Shown here in pieces: positions 18,604 to 26,542 of a DNA stretch of 64,000 nt. This DNA is from Flavobacteriaceae bacterium GSB9 (GTDB lineage: Bacteria; Bacteroidota; Bacteroidia; Flavobacteriales; Flavobacteriaceae): NCBI GenBank assembly GCA_022749295.1, contig CP062007.1:2480001-2544000 (forward strand). Direction: 5' to 3'. The notes under the pieces are model-generated. The model worked only from the letters and a program-made list of their open reading frames with translations, was not told the origin of the DNA and searched no databases. The position numbers were made by a program, and so were the translations under genes. Within the stretch, counting starts at the first letter, position 1. The number at the start of each line of letters is the position of its first letter.

Positions 18604-18793
18604 GCAAATAGCGGCGCTTACCGGTATTGCCATACAAATGGGCATAACCATATATCTTTTTGTATTGCTTGGTAAATGGTTAGATTCTAAAGTTAACGAA
18701 TCTTCAAAAACATTTTTAATTATTTTCACGCTTTTAGGAGTAGGTATTTCGCTGTATGCCGTACTCAGACAAATAAAGAAGTTAAATCCTTGA
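18551..18793 (+). CDS. AtpZ/AtpI-type F1Fo ATP synthase assembly protein
   Basis: This 80-residue protein has a polar, Gln/Lys-rich N-terminus and two membrane segments (about 22-42 and 53-72), the layout of AtpZ/AtpI proteins that help assemble the c-ring and may carry Mg2+ or Ca2+. Its ATG lies 53 bp inside the bactofilin gene in another frame, and no later ATG would keep the first helix. Its stop overlaps the next start as TTGA. Confidence 0.82.
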   Translation: MADNQQQKDNKEQKNQLKQIAALTGIAIQMGITIYLFVLLGKWLDSKVNESSKTFLIIFTLLGVGISLYAVLRQIKKLNP

Positions 18794-19191
18794 ATTTTAA
18801 ATCCCTTATTTTAAACTGCAGTATTGTAGGCGCTGCAGCCATAGTAGCTTTTGTTTTTCATTGGGCAGTTGTTAGGGTTTTTAACCTCCAGCTTACTACA
18901 GGGCAACTGCTTTACTCATACACCGTAAATATTTTAATGGCAAATGGGGTGATTGTGCTTCTTTTTCTTCTGAAAAAAAAATTAAAAGACCAATTGGGCT
19001 TTATTTTCATGGCATCAAGTTTGGTCAAGTTTGCTATCTTTTTTATGCTCTTTTATCCGAAATACAATGCCGATGGCGACCTAACAAGATTAGAGTTTCT
19101 CACATTCTTCGTGCCTTATGTGGTGTGCCTAATTGTAGAGTGCGTTATATTGTCAAGATTCCTAAACAGTTTGGATGATTTAAACAGTTAA
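18790..19191 (+). CDS. Four-helix membrane protein next to atpB, DUF6168-like
   Basis: This 133-residue protein has four hydrophobic segments (about 8-28, 37-58, 68-85 and 100-122) and no polar domain. In size, topology and place it resembles the second AtpI-like protein found before atpB in flavobacteria, which I recall as DUF6168. The TTG start overlaps the AtpZ stop by 4 bp. A role in Fo assembly is inferred from position only. Confidence 0.7.
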   Translation: MNFKSLILNCSIVGAAAIVAFVFHWAVVRVFNLQLTTGQLLYSYTVNILMANGVIVLLFLLKKKLKDQLGFIFMASSLVKFAIFFMLFYPKYNADGDLTRLEFLTFFVPYVVCLIVECVILSRFLNSLDDLNS

Positions 19192-19225
19192 AATACAAGC
19201 TTGTAAATATTATTAAATTTTGTTT

Positions 19226-19254
19226 TTGGCTTTTGAGATAAAAGCATACCTTTG
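19226..19254 (+). promoter_or_regulatory. Promoter of the atpBEFHAG operon (TTG-N18-TACCTTTG)
   Basis: TTG at 19226-19228 is followed after 18 bp by TACCTTTG at 19247-19254, a full match to the Bacteroidota housekeeping promoter pattern. It lies in the 98-bp gap before atpB and gives a 5' leader of about 30 nt. This suggests that the Fo/F1 genes have their own start separate from the sprE-bactofilin-atpZ transcript. Confidence 0.7.
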
Positions 19255-19289
19255 CAGCGATTTTTTAGCCACTATTTATAATAAGTGAT

Positions 19290-20369
19290 ATGCAAAATAT
19301 TTTTTCTAAAAAAACAATTTGTCTGCTTTTTCTTTTTGTGTCATCTTTTTCTTTTGCCCAGGAATATACTGAGGAGCATGTAGATAAAAGCGTAAAAACC
19401 GAAATAAAAGAATACATAGACCATCACTTACTAGACTCGTACGATTTTAGTCTAACCTCTTATACAACCGAGGATGGTGAGCATAAATACATAGGGTTTC
19501 CGTTACCAGTTATTTTATGGGATAATGGGTTAAAAGTATTTTCTTCTTCAAAGTTACATCACGGTGAATCTGTAGCAGAGGTAGATGGTAACTATTACAA
19601 GTCTTACCACGGAAAAATTTATAAAACGGATGCTTCCGGAACTATAAATTACGATGAAGACCATCACCCTACCAATAAAAAACCATTAGACTTCTCGATT
19701 ACAAAAAACGTATTTACCATCTTTTTGGTCGGTTTGTTAATGTTGGTGATGTTCAGTAGAATGGCTAAAAAGTACAAGAAAGGTAGCATGCCAAAAGGGA
19801 TGGGCAGATTTTTAGAGCCTATCGTATTATATGTAAGAGACGATATTGCACGACCTAATATTGGAGAAAAACACTATAAGCGTTACATGCCTTATTTGTT
19901 AACGGTGTTTTTCTTTGTTTGGATTATTAACCTGCTTGGGCTTACACCGCTTGGTGTTAATGTGACCAATAATATTGCTGTTACGTTTGCCTTAGCTTTA
20001 ATAACCTATTTGTTGACAACCTTTACGGCCAACAAAAACTACTGGGGGCATATTTTTTGGATGCCAAATGTGCCTGTTCCAATGAAAATTATCTTAGCGC
20101 CAATTGAGTTGCTAGGAACTTTTATTAAACCATTCTCGCTTATGATTCGTTTGTATGCCAACATCACAGCAGGGCACATCGTACTTATGAGTATTATTGG
20201 TTTGATGTTTATATTTAAAAACTGGTTGGGTAGCTCACTATCATTCGGTTTGGCATTTGCTTTATCGTTGTTAGAGCTATTAGTGGCCGCTTTACAGGCG
20301 TATATCTTTACAATGCTGTCGGCATTGTATTTCGGAATGGCCGTTGAAGAGCACCACGACGACCACTAA
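19290..20369 (+). CDS. atpB: F1Fo ATP synthase subunit a
   Basis: This 359-residue Fo subunit a has a signal peptide (residues 1-23, ending FSFAQ), an unusually long periplasmic N-terminal region to about 135 containing several His residues, and then five to six membrane helices. Essential Arg287 lies in MIRLYANITAGH, with PIELLGTFIKPFSL just before it. It forms the two half-channels for proton flow beside the c-ring. The long exported N-terminus is usual for Bacteroidota. A promoter with TTG-N18-TACCTTTG precedes it. Confidence 0.96.
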   Translation: MQNIFSKKTICLLFLFVSSFSFAQEYTEEHVDKSVKTEIKEYIDHHLLDSYDFSLTSYTTEDGEHKYIGFPLPVILWDNGLKVFSSSKLHHGESVAEVDGNYYKSYHGKIYKTDASGTINYDEDHHPTNKKPLDFSITKNVFTIFLVGLLMLVMFSRMAKKYKKGSMPKGMGRFLEPIVLYVRDDIARPNIGEKHYKRYMPYLLTVFFFVWIINLLGLTPLGVNVTNNIAVTFALALITYLLTTFTANKNYWGHIFWMPNVPVPMKIILAPIELLGTFIKPFSLMIRLYANITAGHIVLMSIIGLMFIFKNWLGSSLSFGLAFALSLLELLVAALQAYIFTMLSALYFGMAVEEHHDDH

Positions 20370-20401
20370 AAAATGAATGTTTAATTTTTAATATATATAT
20401 T

Positions 20402-20593
20402 ATGACAGGTTTAAATTTCGTAGGAGCTGGTTTGATCGTTATCGGTGCTGGTTTAGGTATCGGTAGAATTGGTGGTCAAGCAATGGACGCTATTGCTCGT
20501 CAACCAGAAGCTTCTGGAAAAATCCAAACAGCTATGCTTATTGCAGCTGCACTTATTGAAGGTATTGGATTTGCTGCTTTATTCGCGGCATAA
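20402..20593 (+). CDS. atpE: F1Fo ATP synthase subunit c
   Basis: This 63-residue hairpin of two helices has the polar loop R33-Q34-P35 (IARQPEAS) and ion-binding Glu53 in ALIEGIGFAA. It forms the rotor ring of Fo. It is shorter than the E. coli protein because both termini are trimmed. It starts 32 bp after atpB and is followed at once by a strong terminator-like hairpin, which would raise its yield relative to downstream genes, as the c-ring stoichiometry requires. Confidence 0.96.
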   Translation: MTGLNFVGAGLIVIGAGLGIGRIGGQAMDAIARQPEASGKIQTAMLIAAALIEGIGFAALFAA

Positions 20594-20600
20594 AAAGACT

Positions 20601-20636
20601 AAAACAGCTTTAACGGTTGGTTAAAGCTGTTTTTTT
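20601..20636 (+). terminator. Terminator-like hairpin between atpE and atpF
   Basis: A perfect 11-bp stem (20604-20614 with 20620-20630), a 5-nt loop and a run of T at 20631-20636. Because atpF-H-A-G follow on the same strand without an obvious new promoter, it should act as a partial terminator or as a 3' stabiliser of the atpE message. Confidence 0.8.
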
Positions 20637-20670
20637 AAAATTAATATTTATTAAAAAACTATAGATATAC

Positions 20671-21171
20671 ATGGAAAAGTTAATCAATGAGTTCTCAATA
20701 GGGTTGTTTTTTTGGCAATTGGTTTTGTTTGTTGCCTTAGTATTGCTTTTAAGAAAGTTTGCTTGGAAACCTATTCTAGACGCTGTAGAAAAAAGAGAAA
20801 GCGGAATAGAAGATGCATTGAAATCTGCTGAAAACGCAAAACTCGAAATGCAAAACCTTCAGGCCGACAACGAAAGATTATTAAAAGAAGCTAGGGCAGA
20901 GCGCGAAGCGATGTTAAAAGAGGCACGCGACCTTAAGAATAAAATGATTGAAGACGCCAAAGGCGAAGCACAACAGCAAGCCAATAAATTAATCGAGCAA
21001 GCTCAAGTTGCTATTGATAGCGAAAAGAAAGCTGCCATGGCAGAACTTAAAAATCAAGTGTCTGGCTTAGCATTGGAAATTGCCGAAAAAGTAGTGCGCA
21101 AAGAGCTATCAAACAAAAACGAACAGTTGGAGTTGGTAGAAACCATGTTAACCGAAAAATCTTTAAACTAA
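20671..21171 (+). CDS. atpF: F1Fo ATP synthase subunit b
   Basis: This 166-residue protein has one N-terminal membrane helix (about 8-28, IGLFFWQLVLFVALVLLLRKF) followed by a long charged coiled coil (35-150), as in the peripheral stalk subunit b. The sequence FAWKPILDAVEKRE after the helix is typical. It dimerises and connects subunit a to delta. It lies 77 bp after atpE and 7 bp before atpH. Confidence 0.96.
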   Translation: MEKLINEFSIGLFFWQLVLFVALVLLLRKFAWKPILDAVEKRESGIEDALKSAENAKLEMQNLQADNERLLKEARAEREAMLKEARDLKNKMIEDAKGEAQQQANKLIEQAQVAIDSEKKAAMAELKNQVSGLALEIAEKVVRKELSNKNEQLELVETMLTEKSLN

Positions 21172-21178
21172 TCGAATA

Positions 21179-21709
21179 ATGGCGAGAGCAGCAGTACGTT
21201 ACGCAAAAGCATTGTTAAGCTTATCATTAGACCAAAAAACAGCTGAAACTGTTAATGGTGATATGGCGCTTATTGCCAACACTATTTCAGAAAGCCAAGA
21301 TTTAAGCAACATGCTGCAAAGTCCGGTAACCCCTGCTTCAGAAAAAAAAGCAGTGTTACTTGAGGTGTTTAAAAAAACCGACAAAAGCACCCACAATTTA
21401 ATTGATGTTCTGGTAGAGAATAACAGAATCGATATTTTGGGTGATGTAGCTTTAAAATTTAATCAGTTATTCGATGAGGCTAAAGGCATTCAAGTGGCTA
21501 AGGTAACTTCAGCGGTTGCTCTAACACCAAATCTTGAAAAAAAGGTGTTGGCCAAAGCCAAAGCGCTTACAGGTAGAGATGTTGAAATAGAAAACATAAT
21601 TGACGAAAGCATTTTAGGTGGTTTCATATTACGAGTTGGTGATGTACAATATAACGCAAGTGTATCGAACCAACTAAACAAGTTAAAAAGAGAATTTACA
21701 TTAAATTAA
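21179..21709 (+). CDS. atpH: F1Fo ATP synthase subunit delta
   Basis: This 176-residue protein starts MARAAVRYAKALLSLSL, the usual N-terminal helix of OSCP/delta that binds the top of F1. The C-terminal part ESILGGFILRVGDVQYNASVSNQLNKLKREF matches the family. It links the b-stalk to alpha subunits. It is followed by a 58-bp gap that carries a heptad repeat array immediately before atpA. Confidence 0.95.
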   Translation: MARAAVRYAKALLSLSLDQKTAETVNGDMALIANTISESQDLSNMLQSPVTPASEKKAVLLEVFKKTDKSTHNLIDVLVENNRIDILGDVALKFNQLFDEAKGIQVAKVTSAVALTPNLEKKVLAKAKALTGRDVEIENIIDESILGGFILRVGDVQYNASVSNQLNKLKREFTLN

Positions 21710-21727
21710 AAATGAGTTAGAAAAGAT

Positions 21728-21762
21728 GTCTAACATCTAACGTCTAACGTCTAATATCTAAA
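21728..21762 (+). repeat. Five-unit heptad repeat (NTCTAAN) directly before atpA
   Basis: Five consecutive 7-bp units read GTCTAAC, ATCTAAC, GTCTAAC, GTCTAAT, ATCTAAA. They are followed by TAAAG and the atpA ATG at 21768. There is no Shine-Dalgarno-like stretch between the array and the start. Confidence 0.85.
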
Positions 21763-21767
21763 TAAAG

Positions 21768-23348
21768 ATGGCAGAAGTAAAACCGGCTGAAATATCAGCA
21801 ATCTTAAAAAAACAACTTTCAGGTTTTGAAGCTAGTGCTTCATTGGATGAAGTAGGAACTGTATTAACTGTAGGTGATGGTATTGTTCGTGCTTACGGAT
21901 TGTCTAACGCGCAATACGGCGAATTAGTAGAATTTGATGGAGGCCTAGAGGGAATCGTACTTAACCTAGAGGAAGATAATGTAGGTATTGTATTATTAGG
22001 TGCATCAGTGGGTGTTAGTGAAGGTTCTACAGTTAAGCGCACAGGACGAATTGCATCTATTAATGTTGGTGAAGGTATTGTAGGCCGTGTGGTTGACACG
22101 TTAGGTAATCCGATTGATGGGAAAGGTGCTATTTCTGGCGATACTTACGAAATGCCACTAGAGCGTAAAGCACCTGGTGTTATTTTCCGTGAGCCGGTAA
22201 CCGAGCCTCTTCAAACAGGTATTAAGTCTATCGATGCTATGATTCCAGTAGGTCGTGGACAACGTGAGTTGGTTATTGGTGACCGTCAAACTGGAAAAAC
22301 AGCCGTTTGTATCGATACCATCTTAAATCAAAAAGAATTTTACGATGCAGGTGAGCCTGTATATTGTATATATGTTGCTGTGGGCCAAAAAGCATCAACA
22401 GTGGCTTTAATTGCTAAAACATTAGAAGAAAAAGGAGCTTTAGCTTATACTACTATTGTTGCTGCAAATGCATCAGACCCTGCTCCAATGCAGGTTTACG
22501 CTCCAATGGCAGGTGCTGCAATTGGTGAGTATTTTAGAGATACGGGTCGCCCAGCTTTAATTATTTATGATGATTTGTCAAAGCAAGCGGTAGCCTACCG
22601 TGAGGTATCGTTATTATTACGTCGTCCACCAGGACGTGAGGCCTACCCAGGAGACGTTTTCTACTTACACTCACGTTTATTGGAGCGTTCTGCGAAAGTG
22701 ATTAACGATGACGCTCTTGCCAAAGAAATGAACGACTTGCCAGAAAACCTAAAGCCAATGGTTAAAGGTGGTGGATCATTAACAGCATTGCCAATTATTG
22801 AGACACAAGCGGGAGATGTATCGGCATATATCCCAACAAACGTAATTTCGATTACCGATGGACAGATATTCTTAGATGGTGATTTATTCAACTCTGGTGT
22901 ACGTCCAGCAATTAACGTTGGTATTTCGGTATCGCGTGTTGGTGGTAACGCTCAGATAAAATCAATGAAAAAGGTATCTGGTACTTTAAAATTAGACCAA
23001 GCACAGTTTCGTGAACTTGAGGCCTTTGCTAAATTTGGTTCAGATCTAGATGCTTCTACCTTAAACGTTATTGAAAAAGGTAAACGTAACGTAGAGATTT
23101 TAAAACAAGCCCAAAATGATCCTTATACAGTTGAAGATCAAATTGCAATTATTTACGCTGGATCTAAAAACTTGTTGAGAGATGTTCCTGTTGAAAAAGT
23201 AAAAGAATTTGAAAGAGATTATATCGAGTTCTTGAACGCTAAGCATAGAGATGTTTTAGATACTTTAAAATCAGGAAAATTAACAGATGAAGTTACAGAT
23301 ACATTAACAGCTGTAGCAAAAGATTTATCAGGAAAATATAGAGCTTAA
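21768..23348 (+). CDS. atpA: F1Fo ATP synthase subunit alpha
   Basis: This full-length 526-residue subunit has the P-loop GDRQTGKT (171-178), the alpha-type signature [14 protein letters not shown] and the C-terminal helical domain. It forms the non-catalytic nucleotide sites of the alpha3-beta3 head. The insertion [24 protein letters not shown] is normal for the family. The catalytic beta subunit gene is not in the window. Confidence 0.98.
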   Translation: MAEVKPAEISAILKKQLSGFEASASLDEVGTVLTVGDGIVRAYGLSNAQYGELVEFDGGLEGIVLNLEEDNVGIVLLGASVGVSEGSTVKRTGRIASINVGEGIVGRVVDTLGNPIDGKGAISGDTYEMPLERKAPGVIFREPVTEPLQTGIKSIDAMIPVGRGQRELVIGDRQTGKTAVCIDTILNQKEFYDAGEPVYCIYVAVGQKASTVALIAKTLEEKGALAYTTIVAANASDPAPMQVYAPMAGAAIGEYFRDTGRPALIIYDDLSKQAVAYREVSLLLRRPPGREAYPGDVFYLHSRLLERSAKVINDDALAKEMNDLPENLKPMVKGGGSLTALPIIETQAGDVSAYIPTNVISITDGQIFLDGDLFNSGVRPAINVGISVSRVGGNAQIKSMKKVSGTLKLDQAQFRELEAFAKFGSDLDASTLNVIEKGKRNVEILKQAQNDPYTVEDQIAIIYAGSKNLLRDVPVEKVKEFERDYIEFLNAKHRDVLDTLKSGKLTDEVTDTLTAVAKDLSGKYRA

Positions 23349-23355
23349 ATAGGCT

Positions 23356-23408
23356 TTAGTCGTTAGTCAGTAAGACTATAGACTAACCACTAATAACTAA
23401 AGACTACA
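23356..23408 (+). repeat. Heptad repeat array directly before atpG
   Basis: Two TTAGTCN units (23356-23369) precede five units of the inverse type at 23374-23408: GACTATA, GACTAAC, CACTAAT, AACTAAA, GACTACA. One base then separates the array from the atpG ATG. The two orientations could pair with each other. Confidence 0.8.
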
Positions 23409-23409
23409 A

Positions 23410-24270
23410 ATGGCAAATCTAAAAGAAATACGTAACAGAATATCATCGGTGTCCTCAACCATGCAGATTACCAGTGCCATGAAAATGGTATCGGCTGCAA
23501 AGTTAAAGAAGGCACAAGATGCTATTACGGCAATGCGGCCTTATGCAGATAAGTTAACTGAGCTTTTACAAAGTTTAAGTGCCACTTTAGATGATGATTC
23601 TGGAAGTAAATTTTCTGCCCAACGCAAAGTAAAAAAGGTACTTATAGTGGCTGTTACCTCTAACAGAGGTTTGGCAGGGGCGTTCAACTCCAATATCATT
23701 AAAGAAGTTAAGCAACTAGCCTCAACAACTTATGCTAATCAAGAAGTATCGTACTTGGCCATTGGAAAAAAAGCCGACGACGCTTTCAAAAAAACAGGTA
23801 ACGTTATAGCTAACAAAAGCGAAGTTTTTGATGATTTAACCTTTGACAATGTTGCAGAAATCGCTCAGCTTTTAATGGATAAATTTGTTGTTGGCGAGTA
23901 CGATAAGATTGAAATTGTTTACAATAGGTTTAAAAATGCAGCTACGCAAATTGTGACCAAAGAACAATTTTTGCCTATTGTACCTGTTGAGGAAGAAGCC
24001 AATGCAAACGCCGACTATATTTTTGAACCTTCAAAAATTGAAATCGTTGAGCAGTTGATTCCAAAGTCGTTAAAAACGCAATTGTATAAGGCGATTAGAG
24101 ATTCATTTGCTGCAGAACACGGTGCCCGAATGACGGCAATGCACAAAGCAACCGATAACGCAAAAGAACTTAGAGACCAACTTAAGTTAACATACAACAA
24201 AGCACGTCAAGCAGCTATTACCAATGAAATCCTTGAGATTGTAGGTGGAGCTGAAGCATTGAATAATTAA
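23410..24270 (+). CDS. atpG: F1Fo ATP synthase subunit gamma
   Basis: This 286-residue central-stalk subunit has the N-terminal helix MANLKEIRNRISSVSSTMQITSAMKMVSAAKL and the C-terminal helix with MHKATDNAKELRDQLKLTYNKARQAAITNEILEIVGGAEAL, both highly conserved. They form the rotating coiled coil inside the alpha-beta head. It is the last gene of this operon, followed 18 bp later by a strong terminator; atpD and atpC must be elsewhere, as is common in Flavobacteriia. Confidence 0.97.
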   Translation: MANLKEIRNRISSVSSTMQITSAMKMVSAAKLKKAQDAITAMRPYADKLTELLQSLSATLDDDSGSKFSAQRKVKKVLIVAVTSNRGLAGAFNSNIIKEVKQLASTTYANQEVSYLAIGKKADDAFKKTGNVIANKSEVFDDLTFDNVAEIAQLLMDKFVVGEYDKIEIVYNRFKNAATQIVTKEQFLPIVPVEEEANANADYIFEPSKIEIVEQLIPKSLKTQLYKAIRDSFAAEHGARMTAMHKATDNAKELRDQLKLTYNKARQAAITNEILEIVGGAEALNN

Positions 24271-24288
24271 TTCAAGTAAATTTATAAA

Positions 24289-24320
24289 AAAAGCCTCGCA
24301 TACCATGCGAGGCTTTTTTT
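24289..24320 (+). terminator. Intrinsic terminator after atpG
   Basis: A perfect 9-bp GC-rich stem AGCCTCGCA (24292-24300) with TGCGAGGCT (24306-24314), loop of 5 nt, followed by a T-tract to 24320. Confidence 0.92.
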
Positions 24321-24415
24321 TGGCTAAAACCTATAGGTTAATTCAGATAAGCAATATATAATCTTTGCTTTTCGTTGCTTAAAAATGTATTTTTAGCACA
24401 AACAAAAAGGTATAT

Positions 24416-25882
24416 TTGAGCGCATTTAAAACCCTTTTCAAGCAAACATTTATCTATGGTTTAGCCACGGTTTTACCGCGAATGCTAAGCTTTTTGCTGG
24501 TGCCGCTCTATACTACAAAAGGTGTACTTTCCTCTGTTGCCGAATACGGAGAAATATCGGTTATTTTCTCTTATTTTGTGCTCTTTAATGTAGTTCTTGC
24601 CTATGGCATGGAAACGGCCTTTTTTAGGTTTTTTAATAAGGAAACCGATAGAAAAACGGTTACCAGTACAGCATCAATTTCTTTGATTGTAACTTCGCTT
24701 GGATTCTTTGTTGTGGCTCTGGTTTTAAAAGAACAAATATCACATTTTATAAATATAGACGCGAAATACATCACGTTGGTTATTTGGATTTTACTTTTAG
24801 ACGCCTTGGTTATCATCCCGTTTGCATGGCTAAGGGCCACCGAAAAACCCATGCGCTACGCCGTAATCAAGATATTAAACGTGGTGGTTAATATCGGGTT
24901 AAATTTATTCTTCCTTTTGGTTTTAAAGAATCTGGCAGGAACGCATGCTACTTTTCAAAGTATTTACGTTCCTAATTTTGAAATTAATTACATCTTCATA
25001 GCGAATTTAATTGCCAGCGGCATCACCCTTTTGCTTATGGTGCCTTTTTATATTAAGGTTAATTATAAATTCAGTTTAAGTTTATGGAAAAGGATGATGA
25101 CTTATGGTTTGCCTGTTTTAGTGGCTGGTGTAGCCTTTTCAATTAATGAAACTTTCGATAGAATTTTGTTGGACTATCTACTGCCCGATGATGTAGCTTT
25201 AACCCAAATAGGCATGTATTCGGCATGTTACAAGTTAGCGCTGTTCATGACACTCTTTGCTACGGCTTACCGTTTAGGTATCGAACCGTTTTTTTTCAGT
25301 CATGCTAAAACCCAAAACCCTCAAAAGAACTATGCCAAGATTTTAGAGTTTTTTGTGGCCTTTGGATCTATAATATTGCTTAGTGTCGTTGTTTTTGCTG
25401 ATGTGTTGAAACCCTTCATCGTAAGGAGTGAAAATTATTGGGAAGCCATGTGGGTTGTCCCTATCATACTCATAGCCAATTTCTGTTTGGGTATTTATCA
25501 TAACCTTTCGGTTTGGTACAAAATAACCGACAGGACTAAATTTGGCGCTTATATTTCTGTCTTTGGGGCTATGATAACATTGGCTATAAACTTTTGGCTC
25601 ATTCCTTTCATTGGTTATAAAGGTTCGGCTATTGCTACATTGGCAGCATATGCTACCATGATGCTACTTTCTTATTATTATGGGCGCAAATATTATCCCA
25701 TTCCGTATAACCTAAAAAAAATAGGGGTTTACTTGTTCTTATCCATAGCGTTGTCCTTAATATCGTTTTATCAATTTAGAGGCAATTATGTTATAGGTAT
25801 TTCGATGTTAATTGTATTTTTGGGAATCGTTTACCTTTTAGAAAAAGAGGAATTGAAACAGATACTAAGTAAAAAACAATAA
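24416..25882 (+). CDS. Polysaccharide flippase (Wzx/MATE-like)
   Basis: This 488-residue protein has about twelve to fourteen membrane helices of the oligosaccharide flippase type, beginning SAFKTLFKQTFIYGLATVLPRMLSFLLVPLYT, a family-typical start in this phylum. Members move undecaprenyl-linked sugars across the inner membrane. A TTG at 24416 is the only start that keeps this N-terminus. The surrounding TATATTTG resembles a -7 box, but transcription from it would begin inside the gene. It is not next to the polysaccharide genes at the left end, so its substrate is unknown. Confidence 0.88.
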   Translation: MSAFKTLFKQTFIYGLATVLPRMLSFLLVPLYTTKGVLSSVAEYGEISVIFSYFVLFNVVLAYGMETAFFRFFNKETDRKTVTSTASISLIVTSLGFFVVALVLKEQISHFINIDAKYITLVIWILLLDALVIIPFAWLRATEKPMRYAVIKILNVVVNIGLNLFFLLVLKNLAGTHATFQSIYVPNFEINYIFIANLIASGITLLLMVPFYIKVNYKFSLSLWKRMMTYGLPVLVAGVAFSINETFDRILLDYLLPDDVALTQIGMYSACYKLALFMTLFATAYRLGIEPFFFSHAKTQNPQKNYAKILEFFVAFGSIILLSVVVFADVLKPFIVRSENYWEAMWVVPIILIANFCLGIYHNLSVWYKITDRTKFGAYISVFGAMITLAINFWLIPFIGYKGSAIATLAAYATMMLLSYYYGRKYYPIPYNLKKIGVYLFLSIALSLISFYQFRGNYVIGISMLIVFLGIVYLLEKEELKQILSKKQ

Positions 25883-25910
25883 CGTCATGCTGAGCGGAGT
25901 CGAAGCATCT
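25883..25910. repeat. Intergenic repeat CGTCATGCTGAGC...GAAGCATCT
   Basis: A 28-bp element with partly complementary halves (ATGCTGAGC and GAAGCAT) lies in the 46-bp gap between the flippase and dut. The same pattern with variable centre occurs at 27621-27646, 31021-31048 and, degenerate, at 33815-33840. Confidence 0.65.
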
Positions 25911-25928
25911 GTTTAAAATGAAATAAAG

Positions 25929-26363
25929 ATGAAAATAAAAATAATCAATAAATCCAGTCACGATTTACCACATTACGAAACTCAAGCATCTGCAGGAATG
26001 GATTTGCGGGCCAATTTATCAGAGCCAAGAGTTTTAAAGCCTTTGGAACGAAGTATTGTTGGTACAGGTCTGTTTATCGAATTACCGGTAGGATTTGAAG
26101 CCCAAGTACGACCACGAAGCGGATTGGCTGCAAAAAAAGGGATTACCGTTTTAAATGCACCAGGAACCATAGATGCCGATTATCGAGGGGAAATAGGTGT
26201 GATTTTAGTAAACCTTTCAAACGAAGAATTTACCATTCAAAACGGCGAACGCATTGCGCAACTCGTTATAGCAAAGCACCACCGTGCCGAATGGAAGGAA
26301 GTAGATGCGCTTTCTGAAACCGATAGAGGCGAAGGTGGTTTTGGGAGTACTGGAGTAAAATAA
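25929..26363 (+). CDS. dut: dUTP diphosphatase
   Basis: This 144-residue trimeric dUTPase hydrolyses dUTP to dUMP and pyrophosphate. All five motifs are visible: [37 protein letters not shown] (uracil-binding, catalytic Asp), RIAQLVI and the C-terminal GEGGFGSTG flap. It may be co-transcribed with the flippase 46 bp upstream, though a repeat fills that gap. Confidence 0.97.
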   Translation: MKIKIINKSSHDLPHYETQASAGMDLRANLSEPRVLKPLERSIVGTGLFIELPVGFEAQVRPRSGLAAKKGITVLNAPGTIDADYRGEIGVILVNLSNEEFTIQNGERIAQLVIAKHHRAEWKEVDALSETDRGEGGFGSTGVK

Positions 26364-26493
26364 ATTACTGCGAAGGCAGGAATCTCAAAAATCTAATAAA
26401 GAGAAATTCTGGTATGTTTATAACATGACAAATAAGCCCAATGGCGTTCTGTATATTGGAGTAACCGACAATATTGAAGAAAGAGTTAAATAA
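26364..26493 (+). pseudogene. Relic of a GIY-YIG endonuclease gene
   Basis: Codons 26401-26493 read through FWYVYNMTNKPNGVLYIG and VTDNIEERVK to a stop. This is the start of a GIY-YIG nuclease domain (Y-V-Y ... Y-I-G, then the R of the helix). The remaining two thirds of the domain and the catalytic Glu are missing. There is no ATG before the motif, and the frame upstream runs back through repeat sequence to the dut stop. The relic is bounded by inverted copies of GCGAAGGCAGG (26370-26380 and 26521-26531). It is not expected to be functional. Confidence 0.8.
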
Positions 26494-26534
26494 CCTAATA
26501 AAAGTTTAATTTAAAAGATACCTGCTTTCGCAGG
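26370..26534. repeat. Inverted repeat arms flanking the GIY-YIG relic
   Basis: GCGAAGGCAGG at 26370-26380 and CCTGCTTTCGC at 26521-26531 are inverted copies differing by one base. The right arm continues as a small hairpin CCTGC/GCAGG to 26534. The arm sequence resembles the ATTCCTGC/GCAGGAAT hairpin at 11653-11672. Confidence 0.6.
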
Positions 26535-26542
26535 CATTTATT

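Noticed and set aside
19290-24270. Missing atpD and atpC as a deletion
   Set aside because: A clean terminator follows atpG and separation of atpDC from atpBEFHAG is usual in Flavobacteriia, so this is normal layout.
24411-24418. TATATTTG as promoter of the flippase gene
   Set aside because: The box includes the TTG start codon, so transcription from it would start inside the gene, and there is no -33 element.
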